Assembly: GCF_014898055.3 (NCBI RefSeq)
Contig: NW_023602073.1
Location: forward strand, 85,230,678 to 85,294,677
Direction of reading: 5' to 3'
DNA: 64,000 bases
Origin: Talpa occidentalis
Taxonomy: Eukaryota > Chordata > Mammalia > Eulipotyphla > Talpidae
Made by a program: the position numbers and the translations under genes. Numbering within the stretch: position 1 is the stretch's first letter; each line of letters opens with the position of its first letter. Below are positions 10,701-22,700 of the stretch, in pieces. The notes below the pieces were generated by a model that was not told where the DNA came from, searched no databases, and saw only the letters and a list, made by a program, of their open reading frames with translations.

Positions 10701-13700
10701 CATAAAATACCTAGAAGAAAATATAGGTAAAACACTACAAGACATACATCTCAATGACATCTTTAAAGACGCATCACCCAAAGCAAAGAAAGTCAAGGAA
10801 AAGACAAACACCTGGGATTACATCAAACTGAAAAGCTTCTGTATAGCAAGAGACATTAACCAAAGCAAAGAGACACCCCACTGATTGGGAAAAAAATCTT
10901 TGCCCTCCATACAACTGATACAGGACTGATCACAAAGATATACAAAGAACTGACATGACTCAATGAAAACAAAGTAAACAATCCAGTTAAGAAATGGGCA
11001 GAAGAACTTAAAAGACATTTCTCCAAAGAGGAAATGTAAATGGCCAACAGGCATATGAAAAAATGTTCAACATCCCTTATAATCAGGGAAATGCAAATCA
11101 AAACCACATTGAGATACCACCTTACACCAGTGAGAATGGCACATATCAAAAAAACAAGCAACAACAAATGTTGGTGAGGATGTGGTGAAAAGGAACTCTC
11201 CTACATTGCTGGTGGGAGTGCAAACTGGCCCAACCACTATCAAAAGCTGTCTGGAGGTTCCTCAGTCTACTAAAAATGGAGCTACCATATGACCTGGCAA
11301 TTCCACTCCTAGGGATCTACCCAAAGGACACAAAAACATTGATTCAAAAAAACACCTATACCCCTATGTTTATTGCAGCACTAATTACAATAGGTAAAAT
11401 CTGGAAACAATACAAATGCCCAAAAATACATGACTGGCTCAAGAAGCTGTGGTGTATATATACACAATGGAATATTATCAGCAATCAAAAAAGATAAACT
11501 CATGCCATTTGCAGCAACGTGGATGGAGCTAGAAGGAATTATGCTCAGTGAAATAAGACAGAAGGATAAAGAAAAATATTGGATGGTTTCACTTATAGCA
11601 GGAATACAGGGGAACCAAATAAGACATCAGTGTAAAAAAATAACAATACAAAACATAACAAAGCAAAAACAGACAATTATAAATCAGACGTACTACAGGG
11701 GAGGAAGAGGGAGAGGGATCAGAGGGAGAGAAGGAGGAGCACAGTGGACTGAGGTGATGGTGCATGGGTGCATTGGTGAAGGAAACTTTGGGAACTACAC
11801 CTGACAGGGTTGGGGGGGAAGCAAATATTGTTTAAAAATGAACATTGAGGGCCTCCCTTGTGGTGCAGCGGTTGAGCGCTGGGTTGTGAAGCTGCCCGCA
11901 GCCTCTGCAGCACCAGTTCGATCCCCAGGTGCTCTCCGGCCACTGGAGGAGGGTCCCACATGGCGCGCAGACCTCTCCTGCCACCCGCTGCTCCACTCAG
12001 CAGTGTACTTCGGTCCTTCTGTCTGCTCTGCTCCCTGCTCTGGCTCTGGCTCTGGTGAATTCTCTCACCCTCCCGCACTACTGACTATACCCAGTGCTTG
12101 TATAAATAAATAAACAAATAAATCTTTAAAAAAAAAATTAAAAAAAAAATGAACATTGAGGGCCTCCCCGGTAGTGCAGTGGTTGAGCGCTGGGTTGAGA
12201 AGCTGCCCGCAGCCTCTGCAGCGCCAGTTCGATCCCCGGCTCCTCCCCAGCCACCGGAGGAGGGTCCCACATGGCACGCAGACCTCTCTTGCCACCCACT
12301 GCTCCCCTCAGCAGTGTACTTCGGTCCTTCTGCCTGCTCTGCTCCCCGCTCAGGCTCTGAATTCACTCACCCTCCCGCGCTTCTGACTGTACCCAGTGCT
12401 TGTATAAATAAATAAAAAATAAATTAAAAAAAATCTTTTAAAATAAAAAAAAATGAACATTGATGTAAAAAAGTTTTAAAAAATAAAAAAAAGAATCTGA
12501 AATGAATGATTCCTTTTCAATCTCAGTTCTTTGTGGTGTGTATGCTACCAAAAAAAAAAAAAAACCAAAAACAAAAACAGAATTACCCAACTCTTAGTGT
12601 TGTTTCAAGTTTAGCTAGTCAGTCCCTCCTTTTGAACACAATCAAACCATCTCAAAACGGGCACTAGTGTCAACAAAGAGTGACCCTTTGTCCCTTCATT
12701 TTATGACACTAATATTCATTATCTTTAAGCAACCAGAATACTAAGGCACATCCAATTGTCATGACTAGTAATGGCTAGTGCCTACAACCTCTCTCTGTCC
12801 TACTTTACATAGCTGTCTGATACAGGTTCAGGATTATGCTCCTTTGCCTTGTCTTATACTCTTTCCTTGATCTGCTGGATCCAGCTTCCCTGGTTTCAAG
12901 CTCACCCTCTAATTAGTTTTCCAGGTCAATTCAGTTAAGCACTGGCCCCAAAACTCAACCCAGAAATGATCAAGGTTGAAGTAGGGACTCAATAAAGATA
13001 AAATACTCCATAAATAATCTAACATTTAACAAAATATAGACATTACCTGCAACATTTCACTCCCTCACTTTCACAGCATGTTTTATGTTGTCCATGATTA
13101 TTCAAAATATCCTTTTCGATGTTAGAGAAGGAAAGTCGCCATGTTTCTTCTTAATTTTCAAAACAAAAATAGAAAAATAATTTACTAAAAGCACCAATTT
13201 ACAAGCAACACAATATTTAACTGAACTCCTTCATTAAAATGTCATTTTAGGGGAAGACAGATCAAACAAAGTGAACAGATAAATAATGGAATATGGAAAC
13301 AAGTGCTTTGAAGCAAACAAGGGCCAAGATAGAAAAAATTGGAGAGTAGGGGTGAGGGAAAGGTCAAAGTTAGCAATGATAACAAGTATTACCTTTTAGA
13401 CATTGCTAAATTTAGTTTGTTGATGTATTTCTTCAATAATTGAATTAATTGATTCAAGCATTTTCTTTATTTTTCTATACTATCCATGCAAAATTTTGGT
13501 ATTCATGTAAAATGAACTAGGGAACATTTCCTTTTTATTCCTTGGGAGAGTCATATGAGAACAGAATTATTTCTACTCTTTTCTCCCTCTTTTAAACTGT
13601 AATCATCCCATTAGTTGGTTTAAATACTGGAAGGGCATGATTGGTTTACAAGTTAAAAATCAATCAATATACTGTTACATTAACATAATGGAGAATAAGC

Positions 13701-16700
13701 ATCTGGTCAGCTCAAGAGAAACAGAAAATGAAGCTAATAAAATGTAATATTTATTAATGATTCAACAAAAAGCACCAATCAGTAATATAAAGCTAGATAG
13801 GAACTAGATCTGATGAACGATCGGTTGAAAAACAGCCCAGAAACATGATAATAGAAGGTAAAAAAAAAGTTGAGGTCTTTGCCTTTGAAATCAGGAAGGC
13901 AGGATGTCTGTTATCTTATTTCTTTAAAGATGTACTCACCATCTTAGCACATAAGGGAATAAAACATGGTTGGAGCATTAGAAAAGGAGAAACAAATCTA
14001 TGACTGATGGATGATACAACTGTATATGTAGAAATTCAAAAACTAGGTGACAGGTACGTGGAAGTTCAATGTATTGCCTACTTTTCTACTGGTTAAATTT
14101 TTTTCAAAATACAAGGTCTTAAAAGATCAATTCCTATGAAAGATTTATAAAACTTTTATGGAAAAAAACTCTAAAACTTCAATGAGAAGTGTTAGAGGAA
14201 ATTTAAATAAGTAGGGATGGGTACCTGGTATATGGATTAGAAGATTCATTATTTTAAATATATCATCTGCCCTAATTTATCTATAATTCAATATACTCTC
14301 AATAACTCGAAAAACTTTTTGTGGAACTTGACAAGATATCAACTTTTTATCAAAAATGCATAAGGTCAAGAATACCTACAACACTCTTAAAGAAGAACAA
14401 AGTGAGAGAACTTACCCTACTGGATATCAACATTTGTAATGTTACACTTTGTATGACAAAATAGTGTTAGTGCAAGAGGTAGACAAAGATTCTAAAGGGA
14501 CAGATTAAAGAATGCAATAAAAGCTATACGGGTAATGAATATATGGATAATGAATCTATGGAAAAGCTGGCTCTGAGCTAGGTGTGCTCATTCCCACTGT
14601 AAATCCATTTATGACATCCATTTGTGCCATTCTGGAAGATGCAAAACTATTGATGGTAAACAGAACAGTGATTGCAAAGGTTTGAGACAGAGGGTTGAAT
14701 AAAGGAAGTACAAGGGATTTTTTAGGTTAATGGAAATATTATGGAAGGTTAATGGAATTATTATGGAATGGAATTATTATGTAAGGTTAATGGAATTATT
14801 ATGATAACTAGCATTTGGCAAAACCAGTAGAAATTTATAGCATGAAGAGTGAAAGTTAACATATGTAAATTTAAAATCATTTAGGGGGTCAAAGAATCCT
14901 AGGAAATAATGCAGGCTGGGAATAGGGAGACTAACTGAATTACACATGTATGAAACAAGCTCTCTGAAGTAAGTGCTTAAGCTGACTTAAGCTATTTGGA
15001 AATAAATGGTGTCGGAAAGACAGAAGGAAAAAGGAACTAACTGTACATCAACCCTATACTCTAGTTGATATGGATTTACAATTCTAAACCAACTATACAA
15101 ATATACTGGATCTGCACAATTTAAGGTAACAATTGGCAAAGGGCGGGAATCATGTTTTTCACTGCTGTAATTAAAGGTTATAGACAGCAAGAACTGAAGG
15201 CAGAATGATCCAAGTGATAAGAAATTATAGTGAGCTCATGTATAACAATATAGACAGGGGATTACATAAAGAAAGAGTTACAGAGGAAGGAGGTAGGTAG
15301 GGGGCAAAAAACAAAATAGCTATAGTATGTGTATATATATGGGTTAGTAGACAGATATTTCCTTGCTCCTCCAGCTGAGTGATAACACCCTAGTTAGTAG
15401 TAGCGAATACATAACACCCAGATCTTGGTATATAGTACATTCTGCAATAAAAGCACCCAGGGTCCTTGAAATATGGTTGATTCTAGGACTGGAGCAATAA
15501 ATATACAAGATGAGTCTGGAGCATAAAGGTGCCAAAAGGTGAGTTAGTGCTTAAAATTTAAGAATAGCTCCACAATTACAGGGGGCATGTGAAAAGGACA
15601 CAGGAACTGATTGAGAGGATTCCTAAAGGCCAAAGCAGGACCATTTAAGCAATAAAATATTTTTGGATTATAGTCTAAATATCCATGAGTTCCTTCTGAT
15701 ATAAATGATTAATAAATGGGAAGGAGAGGCAAATCTATTATGATGAAGAATTCCAAATAATTTGCATAAATACTCTGCTCTTAAAGAGGTACACATAAAT
15801 CCAAAATACTTAAGTGTGTGCCATGCAGTGATACCTCCCAAACAGTCCAGTACGAAAAGTGGGGAGAAGAGCAACTTAACAGTGGAAAAACCTGACAAAT
15901 ACTACCTCAGTCAGTGGATCAAGGTCAACATAGTAGTGCAAAATCAATTTCATGGCATATATCCTTGACATATGATGGCAATGGAACTTTACCTCTGTGG
16001 TATTCCACCTCAAAACTGTCTAACCATAACAAAAATATCATACACATGCCAAATGAGGGACATTCTAAAAATAACACAATTAGCACTCCTCAAACCGATC
16101 TCAATCATCAAAGGAAAGAAACAATGAAAAGCTGGGAGAGTAAAGAGACTCCAAGGAGACATGATGACGAAATATAATGTAATATTATGGCTGGGATTCT
16201 GGAACAGGAAAATAAAAACATTAGGTAGAAACTAAGGAAAAACTATAGAACTGAGTCTACCAGAGAGGGAGGAAGAGGGAGTAGGCAAAGTGGGGAGCAG
16301 ACACAATGGACTACATGGAGGACTATGGGTGCCTTCGGAGTGGGTGTGGTATGGTAACATATGCACAAAGGATGTGATCCTATACCCCTGAATGATACAG
16401 TTTTGTAAACCAATGTTCCCTCAATTTAAAAAAAAAAGAAAAACTGAATAAAGTATGGACTTTAGTTAACAATACTGTATCAATATTGGTTTATTAATTG
16501 TGACAAATATATTAATATAAGATGTTAATAATAGCGAAACCGGTATGGAATAGAGGGAAACTCTACTATCTTTGCAAATATTCTGTAAATCTAAAATTAT
16601 TCTAAAATTCAGTTATTTTTTAAAACTATATTGAGATATCATTTCTCACTTTTTGGATTTTTGACAAAAATTCTGAAGTTTAATGAGTTCTGTTGCTAAG

Positions 16701-19700
16701 GCCAAGGATAAAGTAGGCACTCTCATTCATTACTGTGGAAATGTACACTGATACAATCCCTAATGTAGTGATACTAGCAATATCAAGCAAAATTATACGT
16801 GGATTTATTCATTAACCAGATGTAAAAATAGTCTGTAAAAAGGAATGGGTATTTGCTCTCTGTAGAGCTCTGGTATGATAGCCAATATATCTTAAAAGGA
16901 GAAAAAGGTCTACATTTTATCCAAAAAGAAGAGTGGAAAATGAATATACATTATGTATTTACTTTTTTTCTTAAAATGAAAAGAAAACCAAAAAAAATTA
17001 AAGGGGTTACTGATCGGGGAAGGACATAAAAGTGTGGAGGGGACACAAATGGAAGTTGCTTCTTTAAGAACATCTTTTCTGTAACTTAGATTTTGGAACT
17101 ATGTGAATGCTTTATGAATTTATGAAACAAAATTAAATGAAAATTTAAAAACCAATAGCTAAAATTAGAAACCACAAAGAAACAGCTGACTATAACTGTT
17201 GAGTAGTTCAACCACCTAAAAGCATCCTTTCTTGGGCCTCCCTGGTGACGCAAGGGGTTAAGCACCGCACGATGAAGCAATCCACAGCCTCTGCAGCATG
17301 AGTTCGTCCTGGTCGGCTAGGGAGAAGCCCGCATGGTGAGGCAGACCTCTTCTGTCTCGCCCGCTGCTCCCCTCAGCAGTGTATTTCAGTCAGTCTGCTT
17401 GTTCTGTTCCCCACCCTGTCTCTGGTGGATCCTCTTACCCCCTGCATCTCTGGCCTGTGCCCCAGCTCTTGTATGCATAAATAAATAAATCTTAAAAAAA
17501 TAAATAAAAATATCCTTTCGTGTGAGTTTATTTCCCCCTCACATGCTCAAAGTTTTAATTCTTCCAAAATATTATAGAAATGAATCTAAACTAATGAGAT
17601 ATGTATATATACACATATACAAAGTTTTATCAAGTGAGTTTAAACTTGATTACTTTAACTGATCTTTTAAGTAAAAAAAGATGCAAAAAACCTTACTACT
17701 TGCTATTTTTTATAACTATCATTTTGGTAACAACACTGGTATCATTTTGAAACAGGTACAGAATTCAACATCAAACAAATTATATTTTTTAAAATATAGC
17801 TTATGATACCAGGAATCTCATGGTAAAATGTTTGGAAAGAGAAAGTTAAAGTAGGTGTTATAAGTACTACTAATGTAGTCAAGTTTTTCATTGCTAATGT
17901 GCCCCTGTGTTCAGTTTCTCAAATGCACGTGCACACACATACACAGGCAAGGCTTTGTCTGAATATAAACTGGAATGATGGGAGATGGAAATTAGCTATG
18001 GTTAACAAAGAACAGAGGAGAGATGAGCACCCATCACCAGACTCCACTTTCATCTTAATTCAAGGGTGTTGGGACCACTCACCAACAGAGGCATAAAATC
18101 TTGCAAAACATTCAGCCTGGATAACTCTTGGAATGCCAACACCAGCGTCTGATCTTTTACTGTCCTAGTATAAAATATTAATATCTCTTTCATATGTCTT
18201 TAATTTCCACATTCAAAATACCTTGAAAACCATTTTCGTTTTTTGCATGCTTGGGTACCAGGTAAAATGGCTGCCGTCTTAGACTGGTCCTAACTTTGGC
18301 TCCAAGCCAGGTTTTGATGGGGAGGCCTTCCCCAGTGCAAGCTGGCCAAGCACTTCTTGATTCCAAAGCCAGGATTATATCCACAGATATTTCCTCAGGG
18401 TTTCTAATAAGAAGTGTTACAGCAGGGCTCCCTCTCTTCTTCCTCTCCAGAGTGATATCTGTACCTGTTGAAATGCATAAAAGGCAAGAAAGGGCTTATT
18501 GATCCAATTTTCTCTGGTAACACACAGAAAATAATATGACTATAATTGGGGATCTATAAAGTGCTAAGTGTGGCCTCCCTGGTGGTGCAAGGTGTTAAGC
18601 ACCGCACTACAAAGCAATTCGCAGCCTCTGCAGCACAAGTTCTATCCCTGGCCAGCCAGGGAGAAACCACATGGCGCAGCAGACCTCTCCTGACTCACCC
18701 GCTGCTCCCCTCAGCAGTGTATTTCAGTCTGCCTGTTCTGTTCCCATTCTGTTTCCGGTGAATCCTCTCACCCTCCACATCTCTAACCTGTACCCCAGCT
18801 CTTGTATGCATAAATAAATAAATCTTAAAAAAATAAAGTGCTAAGTGTAAGATGTTAAGTCACTTCTAAAATAGAAACCACCCACTAAGCAAAATGTATA
18901 ACTGATACCTAACTTGTGAGGATAAGCATTATCAAGATTGCCTGAAATATACTGAGGAGCCCCTGAAGACTCTGGCATTTGGGATTAAATTTTCCTTTAA
19001 ATTTATAGATGGCAGTTTGATGAGAATCTGAAAAGAAGGCCAAATGAGTGTCAGAGAGGAGAGAGGTGTGAGCACAATGATGAGGAGAAGGGTAATGGAG
19101 ACCACAGAACAGCCCAGCACAGAGTGGGCACCTGTGCTAACACAGAGGCACTGAGCACTAGGGCCCAGAAAATAACTTATGTTTATTGCAGCACTATTTA
19201 CATTAGTCAGAGACGGAAACAACCTAAGTGTCCATTGATGGATGAATGGGTAAAAAATTGTGGTTTATAATATACAGTGGAATTACTCAGTCCAAGAAAG
19301 GAGACCCTGGGTCTCCCTGGTGGCGCAAGGGGTAAAGCAAGGCAGTATGAAGCAATCCACAGCCTCTGCAGCACGAGTTTGATCCCTGGTCAGCGAAGGA
19401 GCTACCAACATGGTGCAGCAGACCTCTCCTGTCTTGCCCACTGCTCCCCTCAGCAGTGTATTTCAATCAGTCTGCCTGTTCTGTTCCCCACTCTATCTCT
19501 GGTGAATCCTCTTACCCTCCTGCACATTTGGCCTGTACCCCAGCTCTTGTAAAGAAAGAGGGCCTCCCCGGTGGCGCAGCGGTTGAGCGCTGGGTTGCGA
19601 AGCTGCCTGCAGCCTCTGCAGCGCCAGTTCCATCCCTGGCCACCAGCTGAGGGTCCCACATGGCACGCAGACCTCTCCTGAGGCCCACTGTTCCCCTCAG

Positions 19701-22700
19701 CAGTGTGTTTCGTCATTCTGTCTGTTCTGCTCCCTGCTCTGGCTCTGGTGAATTCTCTCACCCTCCCGCACTTCTGACTGTACCCATGCTTGTATGTATA
19801 AATAAATCAATCTTTAACCAAAAAAAAAAAAAAAGAAAGAAAGAAAGGAGACCCTGCCATTTGCCACAACATGAAAGAAACTGGAGAACATTACACGAAG
19901 TGAAATAAGTTAAACTCAGCAAGGCAAATACTACATGATCTCACCTGATTGTGGAATCTAAAAAAGTCAAATACAAATGATCCCTGAATAAATATGTTTT
20001 AACTTACGATTTTTCAACTTTATAATAATGCTTTCAGCTGTGTATGTTAACGGTGAGGTCAAATACAGTGAGATCAAATACCGCCATTCTGGGGCCTCCC
20101 CTGGTGGCGCAGGCTATTGAGTGATGCGCTGTGACGTGCTGTGAAGCTGTCCGCTGACTCTGCAGCGCCGGTTAGATCCCGGCCTGCGGGCAAGGGTCCC
20201 ACATGGTGCTGCAGACCTTTCCTGTCTTGCCTGCTGCTCCCCTTAGCAGTGTATTTCATCAGTCTGCCTGTTCTGTTTCCTGCTCTGTTTCTGGTGAATC
20301 CTCTCACCCTCCCGTGCTTCTGGCCTGCACCCTGGTTCTTGTATAAATAAATAAACAAACAAACAAATAAATAAATATTTAAAAAAAAAAACCAAATACC
20401 ACCATTCTGTTTTTCACTTTTAGTATTCAATAAAAATAAGAGAGAAAAAAAAAAAACGGTTCAATAAATTGCATGAAATTCAACACTTTTTAATAAAATA
20501 GCCTTTGTGTTTGATGATTTTGCCACACTGCATTGGGAATATGCTTAAAATAGGCTAGGTTAAGCTATAATGTTTGATAGGTTAAGCATATTAAGTACAT
20601 TTTCACTTATGGTAGGTTCATTGAGACATAAACCATGGTAAGTCAAAGAAATCCTTATATAGAATCAAAGTGTAGAACGGTGGTTACCAGGGGCAGAAAG
20701 AGTTGGGGAAAAGGGGAAGACATTGGTCAAAGGGTGTAAAGTTGCAGTTAGGGAGGGTGAATAAGTCCACAGATCTGACCTAATGTATAGCATGATGACT
20801 ACAGTTATTTCTACCACATTGAATACTGGAAATTTGCTAAAAGACTCTTAACTATACACCAGAAAAAAAAAAGGTTCTGTGTGAGAAGTATGTTAATTAG
20901 CTTCACTGTGTTAAATTTTCAGTGATTGTATCAACACTCTGTGAAGTACACCTTAAATATACACAATTTTTACTTCTAAAATTGGCATAGGTAGCAGAAG
21001 CGAGAACAATTAAAGAGGTTCAAATCAACAGAACTGGTATTTGGACTGAATCTGTGAGGTAAGGAAGGAGGTATGAGTCTCGTATGCCATCCCAGGATTT
21101 TGGTCTCAGAAATAGTTGGTGTTGGGCCTCCCTGATGGCACAAGGATTGAGATGCAACCTATGAGGCAATCCTCGGCCACTGCAACACGAGTTTGATTCC
21201 TGGCTAGCCAGGGAGCAACCCACATGGCACTACGGACCTCTCCTGACTCACCCACTGCTCCCCTCAGCAGTGTACTTTGGTCAGTCTGCCTGTTCTGTTC
21301 CCCACACTGTCTCTGGTGAATCCTCTCACCCCTACACCTCTGGCCTGTACCCCAGCTCTTGCATGCATAAATAAATAAATCTTTTTAAAAAAATGAAATA
21401 GTTGCTGTTGATTCATTCTCTAATGCAGACAAAGCAAAAGGAAGAAAGATCATGCCTAGCGGAACTCCATTTTAGACACACTGAAATCTAGGATGCTGTG
21501 GGATACCTAAGTAGAGACAGCCCCTGGGTAGGTGGCTATGATAGTCAAAATTTTGGGAAAGGCCTCTACATGTAAGACACTGATTTTGGAACTTGGGGTG
21601 TACAAGCAGTATTAAAGATCACGCCCAGAAAAGACTTCTGGAAGGACCTATAATGAGAGAAGACAGAGCCTCAAAAGAAAAAATACAAAAAAAGGGAAAA
21701 AAAAGAAAAGAAAACCCTAGAAAATATCCTCATTTTCTCATCACTAAATAATGTTTGCACCTGTCTACTTCTTTTTTAAAAAAGATTTATTTATTTATGC
21801 ATACAAGAGCTGGGGTGTAGGACAGAGGTGTCGGGAGTGAGAGGATTCACCAGAGACAGAGTGGGGACCAGAACAGGCAGACTGACTGAAATACACTGCT
21901 GAGGGGAGCAGCGGGCCAGACAGGAGAGGTCTGCTGTGCCATGTGGGTAATCTCCCTGGCTGGGGATCCAACTTGTGCTGCAGTGGCTGTGGATAGCTGC
22001 GGCGCCCCCTCCCGCGGCAGAACTCAAGTGATAACAATCTAGTCCTTGATGTTCGGAGCAGTCAAGGCACCGTGCACGGGGGAGGAACGCCTCAAACCCC
22101 CAGATTACTGCGGATAACACATTGGATCCTGAGAAGATTGTTGCTGAAAGTTATGCTTACAATATGTTCACTTTTCCTGCGTAGCAATGCAAATAACCCT
22201 TTGTCTGTTCATTTCCTGACTCTTAGGAATATATCTGGTAATGGTGTTAATTTTTCTCTGTTAACTTGTCTGGTTATGAACAACTTTTCTTTAATTCTTT
22301 TAATAACTGTAATCCTCTTGTTTCATGAGAAGAGGCTCATAAAAAAACAATTACAGGGGCCTCCCCGGTGGCGCAGCGGTTGAGCGCTGGGTTGCGAAGC
22401 TGCCCGCAGCCTCTGCAGCACTGGTTCGATCCCCAGCTGCTCCCCAGCCACTGGAGGAGGGTCCCACATGGCGCGCAGACCTCTCCTGCCGCCCGCTGCT
22501 CCCCTCAGCAGTGTATTTCAGTCAGTCTGCCTGTTCTGTTCCCCACTATGTCTCTGGTGAATCCTCTTACCCCTGCCCCCACATCTCTGGCCTGTACCCC
22601 AGCTCTTGTATGCATAAATAAATAAATCTTTAAAAAAAAAAAAAAACAATTACAGAATGTAGCTGGGAAACTTCCCCCAACAGTCAAGACCTCACTTAGA

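Larger units (their letters stand above)
19168..20990 (+). repeat. old L1 3' end hosting nested insertions
   Basis: L1 sequence at 19168-19293 (TTTATTGCAGCACTATTTAC), 19857-19971 and 20660-20990 (GTGGTTACCAGGGGC) reads continuously once SINE and Tigger insertions are removed. Confidence 0.85.

Noticed and set aside
12149..12415. Recurrent 70-100 residue frames rich in Pro, Ala, Ser and Cys across the window
   Set aside because: All fall on SINE copies. The shared peptide-like sequence reflects the repeat consensus, not a protein family.
19561..19640. tRNA-like sequence with A and B boxes, considered as a tRNA gene
   Set aside because: It is the head of a SINE with no acceptor stem closure. 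The same holds for all other SINE heads.
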